Under the pieces are notes generated by a model. It was not told the DNA's origin and ran no database searches. It saw nothing but the letters and a program-made list of their open reading frames with translations. Of a stretch of DNA of 64,000 nucleotides, positions 1 through 11,600 are shown in pieces. A program made the translations under genes and the position numbers. The first letter of the stretch is position 1, and each line of letters opens with the position of its first letter. Source of the DNA: Nectonema munidae (lineage: Eukaryota; Nematomorpha; Nectonematoida; Nectonematidae); the NCBI GenBank assembly GCA_030549495.1, contig JAUIRK010000908.1, positions 558,001-622,000 of the forward strand, given 5' to 3'.

Positions 1-1235
1 AGTTTCTTGTTTCTTGTGCTGAAAATTCCAATCATTCCTATATTCATAAGGAAGTACCCCAAGGATCAATCATTGTTCCACTTTTGTTTAAGATTTTCAT
101 AAATGACATTTTTTTGCATCAACAGTTCTGCGCCACTTACATTATATGCTGACGATATAGCTTTTTCTCTTAACTTTAGTGATCCTTCAGACGTTGTATC
201 AACGAGAAATACTTGTTCGCAAAATATCTCTAATTGGTGCGAGAAGAATTTACTTTCTTTGAATACCAGTAAATGTTCTTACATGATTTTTTCTAAGCAA
301 AAAACTAAATTTGAATTAAACATAATGCTGAATGGATCAGTTTAATTACCTTGGTTTAATCCTTGTAGAAAACTTATCCTGGTCTTCACATATAGCTACT
401 GTTCATACAAAGGTTGTTAGCCTTTTCCGAATTTTTGGGAAAATGAAAAAATTTCTTGACTTTAATTGTAAAAAACTGTTGTATAATGCTTTTATTCTTT
501 CTCATTTTTTATATTGTAACATTATATGGGGCTTTTTAAATTACACATTTTTAAATAAATTGAGATCTCTTCAGAATAAAAATTTTTCATTCATAAATAA
601 CTCTCTATATTTGGATAAGTGGTTTGTTGGGGATAATATATTATATGATATTAATATATTAGCGCACCTAAAGGTTTACTTTAAATCTTGCTTCAAAAAT
701 GGGCCGTAAATTCTTATTTTTTTCTCAATTCCTCAATTCATGATCCTGTTTTCTACATATACCTCGAATAAAAAACAAATCATTATTTCGCTCTATCATA
801 TTGAGAACATTATTCATTTCAAACTCATATCATTTCAAATTAAACATATACAGTTTTCATAAATTCAAAGACTCGTTAAAATGTATTATGCATCATTGAA
901 CTTTTCTGTTTTTACTTCAATCGTTATATTCGTGATAATTTTTTTTCTTTGTCTGGAATATATTTATATGCATATAATATATATTTTCATATTTATAACG
1001 AACTTGTTTTATCTCTCATGCGTCCTCTTTTTTTTTCCTCTATTCTCTTCCGATTACTTGTCTCCGGCTTTAGTGATGGATGAGTCGAATTCTCGATGAA
1101 GCCAGAAGACCTCCTTTTTCGCCTCTATTGTAAAAGCCTGCAAATTTATTCTATTCATTCATTGATAATATAGTTTTATGCCTTTATTCAAATTTTATAT
1201 TATCAATAAAATTTTCTTCTTCTTTTTCTTCTTCT
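1..1235 (+). mobile_element. LINE 3' fragment with reverse transcriptase (jockey/CR1-like)
   Basis: The 5' part is cut by the window edge. From about 53 a frame reads VPQGSIIVPLLF followed by IFINDI, the reverse transcriptase motif just before the active site. After a frame change near 121 the next frame carries YADD at 145-156, the catalytic aspartate pair, then NWCEKNLLSLN. After another stop at about 343 the frame YLGLILVENLSWSSHI to LRSLQNKN (to 709) is the usual end of the RT/thumb region. About 500 bases of non-coding tail follow, ending in ATTC-type repeats and a C/T-rich stretch near 1213-1235. This order is that of jockey/CR1-type non-LTR retrotransposons. At least two frame breaks make it a dead copy. 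The clade is not resolved. Confidence 0.75.
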
Positions 1236-1528
1236 ATTAATCATCGTTAAAATGGAAAAAAAACAAGAACATTATTTAAAAATAAAACTTTTTTTTGAAA
1301 AATTTTGTATTAAGTTTCCTCTAATTTAATTAGTTTAGGGGTAAAATTGAATTATTATGAAATAGCATATAAATTATAAACTGTTAAAATTTTTAGCGTG
1401 TTTTCAAAGGATTGGTAACAAAATATCTTATCACAACTTTGATCATTCTAACACAGAATTCCAACTCCACATCAAATCACTACAGGTCTTCAAAATGATT
1501 TTTAAAGCAATTGCATGTGAAGCCTGGT

Positions 1529-1692
1529 TTAACCGCAACTTCTATTAAACGAGCACCTGTCTATAACGACTAGTTTCAATTTTCCAAAATAATCCTAATG
1601 AGTTTATTCGATCTCGATTAAAAGCCCGTGTGTTCATAAAGACCACTTTTGGTGGCTCTCTTAGTGGTCTCTTAATAGAGGTTTGAGTGCAA
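1529..1692. mobile_element. possible Tigger/pogo-type MITE
   Basis: The left edge reads CGCAACTTCTATTAAACGAG and the right edge, on the other strand, CAAACCTCTATTAAGAGACC, giving an imperfect inverted repeat of about 30 bases. Terminal phrases of this kind (CCTCTATTAA) recall pogo/Tigger elements. There is no coding capacity and no clean TA duplication was established. Confidence 0.25.
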
Positions 1693-2434
1693 TATCAAGT
1701 ATATCTACACTTACATATACAACAAGCTTACTTGTTGCTTCAAAACGTTTTTGAGTGGCGTAGGTATGTGTGCGCTGTAAGTGGGTGTATGACTTAATGT
1801 ACTATATTACCGTTTTTTAGTTCATCTACGTTTGTTTGGCATTATTCAATCAAAAGGCTACCTTTTATGTTGGACAGAATATAAGAATTGATTTCCATGG
1901 TCTTAAAAATTCGCAGGATAGATCAAGGCTCGGAAAAAATTAACAACACTTTAAATTTACAGAGGCTAAAACAGTACATAGTTATAGCATTTTCTGTAAT
2001 AGAATGCTTCTTTAACTGGGTTCATTTCCACGAGTTGACCGATAATAATAATAATAATATTCGCTTTGCCAAAAAACTGTAATAACCTTGTTTGAGCCTA
2101 AATCATTCAGTACACGAAGCTCTACAACAGTGTTTGGTGTGAACTAACAAAATTTTAAGGGTAATATTAATCTCTTAGATTTAGAAAATTTATTTGAATC
2201 CAGATAAAAAGTAAAAAATTAAATATGATTACCACGAAATGAAAAACTGAATAAATGCTTATAACGATATGAAACTTGCTCTAATGTTGCTTTCTCCATG
2301 TAGACATTGTAGAGAGAAATTAACAAATTTTGTCATTTTACCTTCTACACACACGTGACTATTTTACATTTTCTATAATAACAGTTTAGCTTAGCTAACT
2401 TCTTTCTTATTACAATCATCTTTTCATCTTCTAT

Positions 2435-2644
2435 TTATTCCAAGATTTCAAAGGACTCAAATGGACACACATATGTCAATAAAGATGGAGGCGTACCTTT
2501 TTTCATTGGGATGTGGTGTCGACGAGAGAGAACTTCACACTGAGAAATGGAGGGTACGTGTCCAAGGCCTTGAATAAAAAGGCGAAACGCTTCAGAAACT
2601 TTTTCAGGATTTTCTTCAAGAATTAAGCTACCACAATCGGAAAC
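2435..2644 (-). CDS. NDRG: NDRG terminal exon
   Basis: Starts after CGAAAAG and reads VSDCGSLILEENPEKVSEAF then RLFIQGLGHVPS and about 39 further residues to a TAA at 2435-2437. An AATAAA overlaps the stop codon and may be the poly(A) signal. The conserved part is the family's xxDCGG..xxQPxKxxEAFxxFxQGxGYxPS; the tail beyond it is family-variable. Confidence 0.88.
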   Translation of the reverse strand, partial: VSDCGSLILEENPEKVSEAFRLFIQGLGHVPSISQCEVLSRRHHIPMKKGTPPSLLTYVCPFESFEILE

Positions 2645-5600
2645 CTTTTCGCAAAAGAAAATTTATAGACCGCTATAATGAATATTGGAAGTTATAAATA
2701 AGCACCTTTAAACTATAAACTATTTAAGGCATCTTGTTAAGTTCTTCATTCTACATACCGTTAGAATGAACAGTTTCACCAATACTGATAAATAATAATA
2801 ATAATAATCAGTTTTACGGCTAATGTTCACAGGACGGTGAGGTTTAGCCGGTTTTTACCACTATGACATTTTAGACAAAATTAAACGAATCTCTCATTAT
2901 TTTGCGTCTCCATTCATCTCATATTTGCGTCTCCATTCATATTATCCATGAAGACTACTTATATAATGCAGTACCTTTATAAATAAATATGCACATAAAA
3001 TAGATATATCTACTTATCTATCAGATCTTACTGGTCTAATTTTTTTTACATATTTATCTATATGTATATGTTTTCTTATTTTTAGACAAGAACATACAAG
3101 TTCAAGTGAAATGTTTTCGAGTTGAAGTGAAATTTTTTTAAGCTTTTTAGTAGTTTTATTTTTATGTTCGGCTTGAAAACTAATTTTTTAATGAATTTGA
3201 AAATATTTTATTTTTTGTTGAGAAGATATATATTGAATTACACATCTTTTACAAATAAGAGTTTTAAAATAAAAATTTCAGAACTTCAAACTCAACTTTT
3301 ATAACTATTTTTTATTTTCAAGCAAAAATTAAAATCATATTCATTTAACGCTAACTGCATATTTCTTTTAGCCTCACCAAACCACCCAATATAACCAAAT
3401 TGCTTAATTTCATTTATTCCCATTTCATTACAATCAATCAAATCCATATCAGAATTTTGGCATTTTATAATTTGAAAACTTTTCACTTGAACATGTAATG
3501 CTATAAACTAACAAAATGCCTTATTTTCTTTCCACTGAAAAAAATCAATTGACAATTCAATGTAAAATATATTTCAGATAACAGATTTGATTACTCTCAA
3601 AACAATTATTCTTTAAACAAAAAGGCAAATTTCTTTATAAAAATAAATTCTTGAATACTAAAGTATTTCTTTTGAAAAAAGGGTTTTATTAATTTAGGTG
3701 TACAGTGTTTATTTGCCTATAGCAGTGGTCCTCAAATGTGAACAAATGGCCAAGTTTTAAATTAACATTGCATTACAGGACCGTTATAAAAACGAAACAT
3801 AAATTTAACTAATTTAATGACACTTAAAATTTCTTAAAAAATTTTTGAGATTTTTTTTCCAAAAAAGTGTTTTGTAATAAAACATAATGAATAAAAAGAC
3901 TGTTATAATTACTGAATGCATACTGCTGTTTAAATCTACTAGCGTCTTAATAATAATATTTAATAATATATAGTAGTACTAAAATGTGAAAAGTTAAAGG
4001 TAAAGCCACATTTGAGTATTATAATCGACAAGGCGTAATTTAATCGCTTAAACGAACTATGAACAAACAAGGCTTGATTGCGATTGAACCCGACACTGTG
4101 TGGTATGAAAGCCGGGTATTTAAGCAACCTAACTCTCGCTCTCAAAAGAAAGTTGGAAAGAAAAGTATATATGCTTGTCTTTCTGTGTGTGTATGTTTTT
4201 ATGCTTATAGCTGCAAAATAACTATTATAAAAATAACTTGTATATTTATTGTTTGCGGCCTTTTTGCGGAGTGTACGGTGCTAATGTGGCTTATACTCCA
4301 AGAAAAGTTCCCCACCATTGCACTAGCCTATATATTGAAATTTATTATAGTACACGCATACAATCAGCTTTTGTTTGGAGTTTTTGACTTGATAGATGGA
4401 GTAAGCGTGCAACTTTGAAGGTTGAGACATTTCTAATAGTGAACTTAAAGAGACCAAAATTTGTTGCCCAAAGATTCACAAAACTTTAGTTTGATAGTTG
4501 GGAAAATTCATTTTAATTATCTTAAGAGTAGTTGCAATAAAAAACCTTTATGAAAGAGGATAGATTAGCTGGAAGTCTTTCGTACATTTCGGAACATTCT
4601 TCGAGTCGTGGACACAAAGATCCAGTCAGCATTAAGATGGTGCACCTGAAAACACAATCACAAATAAAAGTAAAAAAATTTTATGGAAATAAATAACAAT
4701 GTTAAAATAACTAATAATTGAAAATATGTCATATCAGTGGGGAAATCTTGCTGATAAGCCATGAATAAAAGTTGATAGGTGTAAATAAGAAAATAAAAAG
4801 TAAAACTTTAATTCAAAGCAATTCCAAACAATTTTAATTTTCGACCACGGTGGTCTTTTTCAGATAAACACAACCAATAAACGCAGAGTAGAAAACAAGG
4901 AACAGAGTGCGGAAAAGAAAAATATAATAATAGTATATTAATAATACGATGTAGTATACAAATTAGGATTCATTTTGATTGAAATTACAGATACATTTGC
5001 ATGTGTATAAGAAATATTTATAAGTTTTATCAATATTTGTCGGCAGATGAGATGGCCTAGAGCAGGGTTGTCCAAACTTTATGGGGACGCGGGCCGCATT
5101 CGGCAAAGGAAAGTAGATCGCGGGCCGCAGTTGACATTTTTCTACATATGCCTTGTCTTACCATACCAGATGTAAAGTAAAACATGTATATGTAAATGAA
5201 CCTTTATATTTATCATAAAAAATACTGCAGGGGAATAGAGCTAAGATGTGAATATTACGAATAAGAAAGAGTGGAAATTTTGAGAAACGTCAGTAGACTA
5301 GGAAACCTTAAAAATAATTTACAAGTATGATTAAGAATCAATCCTTAAATATATTCGTAAAAAATATTTAAAGAAGTATATTAAGGAAGCATTTTTATTA
5401 ATAAATTTTTTTAATAAAAACAACATACAGTTTATTTAAAATTCAGTGGGATGGGTGTGCCTGCATTTTGGAAATTAGCTAGAAGAAATTAGTTTAGAAT
5501 CTCATTACGCAGACTGAAGAACTGCTGCAGACATTTCCCAGCACTGAGCCAACGAACAGTAGAATGGAGTGAACGTCAGAAAATTCTGTATCTAAATCTC

Positions 5601-8600
5601 TCAAGAAATCAACAAATAGACGATGTCTCAACGCTTTATTACCGCCTCTAATGAAATTAATAGTTTTGAATACATGCTGCATTACATCAGATAAACGTAT
5701 ACAGCGACTAGATAACGATTCTTGAAGAATAATGAAATGAAACATTGGGCAGTCGACTCCAGTATCTCTCAAGTACGCTTTCAGCCCCCTTTTAGCTCCA
5801 GTCATTTATTTGACCCATCTGTAACAATGCAAGAGCATTTCTGAAACCCCCCATATTCGCTCACTAAAGAATTTAGCGCTTCATAAACATCAGATCCTTT
5901 CGTAGTGGTAAAAAGTGGGATTAAGCCGAGTAACTCCTCACTGACATTAAACTGTGAATCAATACTTCTAACAAAAATAATCAACTGACTGACATCCCTT
6001 ATATCTGTGCTTTCATCAAGAGCGAGAGAAAAATAAACAGATTGCTGAATTTGATTATTGACCTTCTCCTGAACAAAATTGCTAAGCTCATCAACACGTC
6101 TAGAAACAGTTTGATGCGAGAGTGGAATTTTTTCAAACTCACGAGCTGCATCTTTAAAGCCCATGGCCTTTCCCATAGCTATTGCACATCGCTTGATGAG
6201 ATCACCGTCAGAGAATGCCTTTTTTGATTTGGCAATCAAAAGTTATACATCATAAGAAGCAATGGTTGTAGAAGACGAAGGCTTCACTAATTGGAAAATC
6301 TTTTCTTGACGCGCACGCAGGTTTGATTTGAGATCTTTGAGTAGGACTCGCCGCGCCTCACCAGTGTATTTATCATAACCAGTGACATGAAGAGTGTTGT
6401 AATGTCGTTGTACATTGTACTCTTTCATAACAGATATTATGTCATTACAAATTAAACATAAAACTCGACCACTTTGTTCTTTCACCAGGAATCTCAATTC
6501 CCAAATATCCTTGAACTGACGCTTTTCATCAGAGATTTTTCTTTTCTGAGCCATCGTAAAAATGTGGCACTAAGTCTGAAAAGAAAAAAAAATATGTGAT
6601 ATAGAGGATTAAGTAAAACTAAAATTATATAAGAATAAATAATATTCCAATTCAAATTTAAATAAAGTTTAGGAAGAAACAACTTTTTTCGAAGTAACTC
6701 AATAAATGTCTAAATAATACTAATTTTAAAAGGTTTTCTAGAAAAGACCGCGGGCCGCGGTTTGGACAACCCTGCCCTAGAGGTAGGAGAATGGTGTCTC
6801 AATTCAGACGGTTTGGGTTCGATTCCTGGGCCTGACTATCCTCACGATCTGTCCAGCTATGGGAGATTACTCTTCCCTTGGATGCAATACAGACAACTAA
6901 AAAAATTAAATTATGATAAAGATTAGTCTTTTACGAGATGCAGCTTCACAATAGGCCTATTCTTAATCAGAGCCACTATACTAATCATCTTACCTAGATG
7001 CAGTAATCTTATATCCTTGTGTATATACTTATTTAAATTAAAAAAATCATTGTAGAGTATAATATTTAAGATTAAATTATGAGTAAAATATTTTAATAAA
7101 AGAAGGTAAGCTGAATATTTACTTTAAGTTTTTGTGTTTAGTACTTTCATCAAAGTTCTTTTCGATTCCAAGAGGCTTTCTTCTAAAAGTGAAAAGTTAT
7201 ACAATGCATAGGAATGAGTGATCAGTAAATTGAACGCGGTAAATTTATTGTCAGACAAATTCACCGATGGGTAAATTAATTGAAGGAAATTCATCAAGAA
7301 ATCATTTTTACCACTTTAATTTATAAAGTTATACCGTATAACTTATGAAAGTAAATTTTTTTAAAAGAGTTAACTTTTTTATTTCTAGTTTTTTAATTAC
7401 ATAAAAATAATATCATACTCTTATCACTATTAACTCACGTTTATTAAACTAATAAAAAAGTAAAGGTATTATATAATAGTGAAAGAAACAGTATATAATT
7501 AAGCATTATTCTGAAATAAAATGTCATTTAATGCAAATAAATTATTCTACAATTTAATTCACTGGAAAATATGTTTATGCACACTAATTAAATTTTAATA
7601 AAGCACTTTAAGATAAGTGTGTGATTAAAAAAATGATACAGATGTATTCAATGATATCCCTGCTCAGACTAAACATCGATTTCACAAGATAGGATGCTGC
7701 TAACGCAATAAGGTAGAGTTATGCGTTATCCGAGAGTAATGGGAACTTTGTAGTAATATCATTTGTTTTCCATATTTATACTTCCCATCTTTGAATTTTA
7801 CACGCGTTATTTCGGTACCCGGACATTTGGCCGACAGACATCTGACCGAATGGACATTTGGCCGAATAGACATTTCACCGAACGGACATTTGACAAAACA
7901 GACAATTGACTGAACAGAACAGACAATTGATCTTTCGGCCAAATGTTCGGACATGGTATAGATGCGTATGTTATCTTACGCCATTTATAACACAATTTTG
8001 TATATCCTTAAGTGTCACCAATGAAATGTATTCTTCTACAGAGCATAAGTTTCACGCTTATAACTGCATTCGGACCTTCGTTTATCGAGTATTAAGCATC
8101 TATGTAATCAATCACTCTTGCTCACTCAGGACTAATTTGCTATATTTTTGTAGGTTATAAGGGTCTAACTAATTACTGGCCCACAATCTTCCATTTTATG
8201 GTTGGATTTGAAAATATGCTATACTATAATATACTATACTAACATCGACTCTAAGACTAACAATATGCTAACTGTGGTAAACCTAACTCTAAAACTAACA
8301 ATATTCTAACTATAACAATATTCTAACTATGCTAACACTAACTCTAAAACTAACAATATTCCAACTACACTAAAACAAACTCTAACAATATTCTAACTAC
8401 ACTAAATGTTTATTCTAAATTCTATTCTAAATGTTTAATCGATCAAATGTCCCTTCGGTCAAATGTCCGTTTAGTGAAATGTCGGTTTGGTCAAATGTCT
8501 GTTCGGCCAAATGTACGTCGGCTAAATGTCCATTCGGTCAGATGTCTGTCGGCCAAATGTCCGGTCACGGTTATTTCATTACTTTGTAATTCAATGATAG

Positions 8601-11600
8601 GCTCTTGCAAAGATATGTATATATAGGCAGAATTAACTTTGAAGAGGAGTAAAACCGAAGGTGGTATATCCATCAATCAGGACTAAAGCGAGTTTGCATA
8701 TCTTAATGCATACCAAATAAATCTTTATGCCATGGTACACAACTGTAAGTGCCTCATGCATTTGGAGCTAATAATTGACTGGGGGAAATACGGATACAGG
8801 CGTAAATAAGAGAAAGCTAATGATGGACTCTGGGAAAACCAGAGTTTTCAGATTTGCTATTGCAAATGTGGCATCTTTGTGGAAAAGAGTGTATAGGTGT
8901 AAACATACTTAGTAGGAGGAATGTAGACATTGCAGGATTACAGGAGGGGAAGTATAAAAACCATGACAGAAAGACAGTTAATGGAGGAGAAGATGTTTAC
9001 AAGGACAACTTAAGGACATGTTCACAATATGATGTAAAATAAATGTCTTTCGAAAGAAAATATCATTGTGGCAAACGCGGTACGCTAAAGATTTGCAAAT
9101 GTTTTCAAACTTTGATGAAAATATCCAAAAGAGGGATATTAGCTGGCAAGTGGTACTATTGTTTAAACCAGCGTTTTTCAAGCTGTGGATCCCGGCCCTT
9201 CGGTGGGTCGCGTAAAAAATAAAATGGGTCGTGACAAAAAAAGAAGGAAAATCAAGGAAGAGCAAAGTGAAAAAAATCTAAAAGTATTACTATTTTATTC
9301 ATACAAAAAAAATAAAACAATGTGCAGATCATAAAAAATTATACATATAAATTGTTGATACTGAATAAATGAACCTAGTGATCAGAGTTTGTCTTATTAG
9401 ACCTAAGTATTATGGGTCGCGATGTAAATTATGGTTCTTGCTATGGGTCGCGATGCAAACGGTGGTTCTTGCTATGGGTCGCGATGCAAACGGTGGTTAG
9501 TTTAAACAACACTTACAGTCACTAACAGAGTTTTTGGTTATTATTATACAAAGAAAGATCCCAAACATGGAATTTGGTTCTCCACAAAAAGTTAAAACGT
9601 ATTACTGAGTATGATATATGACTTATAATTTACGTTTAAACCCTAGGAAGTGTAATTTACAGTATCTTGGTGAACCAAGCTTCAAAATGCGCACATGAAA
9701 GCAGTAAATGTAAGAAAACTGAGCATGCCATTTCATATCTAAATTGCGCATTAAATAAACTTCTCTTTTGAACCTCGATGTAGTCCAAATTACAGAAAAT
9801 TTTTAATTGTACCAATAGAATGCTCTGATTATTGAGTGATCAAATTATACACACAAGAAAATCTAGGTATATGGTACTAATATGTAATTGAATGAATAAA
9901 ATTAGGAAGGGTGGCTTCAAATTTTCCATCTTTTTTAAAACACAATAATTATTTTGTCTCTGTGCTTTTATTATATCAAATGAAAGCCGGAGAAAACATT
10001 ATTTAAAAAACGAGCACAACTACGTTGTCGTCCATTAAATATATTTGAAATGAAATAAAAAGCAAAATATGTATCGGAAGTTAATATTTTATAATGTAAT
10101 TGGTTATATAGTTAATAAAATTATGAGGGGTTGTCGCATGTCTTCATCCTTTTGAGTTTTTGGAAGAAATTGAATAGAATAGAGGTCTATCCAACCTCTT
10201 GAGGTGTTAGAATATATAGAAACTACATAAAATTAGGTCTTTTTAAATAAGTCATATTGAATATGATTTAAAAAACTAAAACATCTGAATTTTAACCCAT
10301 TAACGACCAGAATAATCAGACGATATCTAATGTAAAGCAGAAGATTTGTATTAAAGAGCATTGATAAAAGCATACGATTTTAGTTTTGTAAAGTCGACTG
10401 TGGTCGATAACCGGTTAATTGTAAGGTGACACCTTTCATTGAAGACTTTATTTAAAAATATTTGGACTCCAAGTATTAAATTTAGACTTATTTCAATCAT
10501 TTGAAGTTTATACTAATTTTTATTTAAGATGATGTTTCTTTGAACAAAATAAAGAATGTTTACTCAAATAGAGTTAACTATCGGTTCTTTGACATTCTTC
10601 TTGCAAACATAAGTTTCAACTCTTTCACTTTTACTTACCTACTTAAAAAGAATATTTTTGGGTGCAAAAAAAGATGAGGAGTAAAAAGTTGACTAAGTAA
10701 AATTTTGATTACAAGGCAATTAAAAATTCAAACATACGATGCATAGACACCTACTTCAAATAAGATGAAATGACTCTATAGACAGAGCGGTGGTTTATTT
10801 CTTGAGTGAAGTATTCTCGCAAAGAAGTCACAAGGTCTAAACATCTTTGGTTCGGAGACTAAAAATAATGAAAAATTCAGTTAAACACGATAATTTATTT
10901 ATATATACAGTATATAATTAACTATAGAAACTTGTAACTAATTTCTGGGGGCATATTAAAAACTTCGACACAATGTAAGTTCGTGTGAGTCAAAGTTGGA
11001 AAATCTGAGACCATTTTGTGATGATTTTAATTAATAAACCAGTACCATCAAGAAATAAATGTGATAAGGATATAAAATTGAAAGGAATATAATTCTTACG
11101 GCTCCAAAGTGATAGTTAATGAGGTAGTCGACGACATTCGCCTTGAAAACATCATCACTTCGAGGCATCAAAAAGGAAACCTACAAGATTAAGAATAATA
11201 TAATTTCGGCAAATAACATTGAGAATATTATTATAGTCAAAAGTAGGTCTATCTTTTGTACCAAGGACGGTTTGACAGTTTTATAGGTCTTTGAGCATAA
11301 CTATTTACAGGGCCTATTAGCGCTGAGGTAAGAGACTCTAAAATCTCAGGTAAGGAAAGGGGTTGCCAACATCAACAAAATGTTTAAAACATAGTTGTAC
11401 AGCAATTGAATAGCATTTGCGTATTTATTTTATAGGATCCACGTGGAAATCTACAGGTTAGTAGCATGAAAAATTTTAAATTAAGTCATTCTGCCTTGGT
11501 GAAGATCTCACTTGTTTTTAATAGTTTGAGCTCTGAAAAAACCTCTTTATGTCTGTTTTTATGTGATAGAAAAGCTGAAAAAAATCAAACATGATAAAAC

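Larger units (their letters stand above)
5041..6912 (+). mobile_element. SINE family I (tRNA-derived), split by a hAT insertion
   Basis: If the hAT at 5063-6774 and one duplicated site are taken out, the flanks join as GATGGCCTAGAGGTAGG, a good pol III A box (TRGCNNAGYNGG), followed about 35 bases later by GGGTTCGATTCC, a B box, at 6810-6830. A tail follows with TATGGGAGATTACTCTTCCC and an A-rich end near 6900-6912. The same tail occurs at 43629-43710. So this is a tRNA-headed SINE. It is not a tRNA gene: no full cloverleaf forms. Confidence 0.65.

Noticed and set aside
881-1099. 72-codon frame with hydrophobic stretches as a membrane peptide
   Set aside because: It lies in the AT-rich 3' part of a dead LINE and its composition is what T-rich DNA gives by chance.
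4059-4418. 119-codon plus-strand frame in an NDRG intron
   Set aside because: No recognisable motif, chance-like composition and no splice or promoter context.
7814-8569. CRISPR-like array of short repeats
   Set aside because: The units are contiguous and degenerate without unique spacers, in inverted arms, in a eukaryotic genome.
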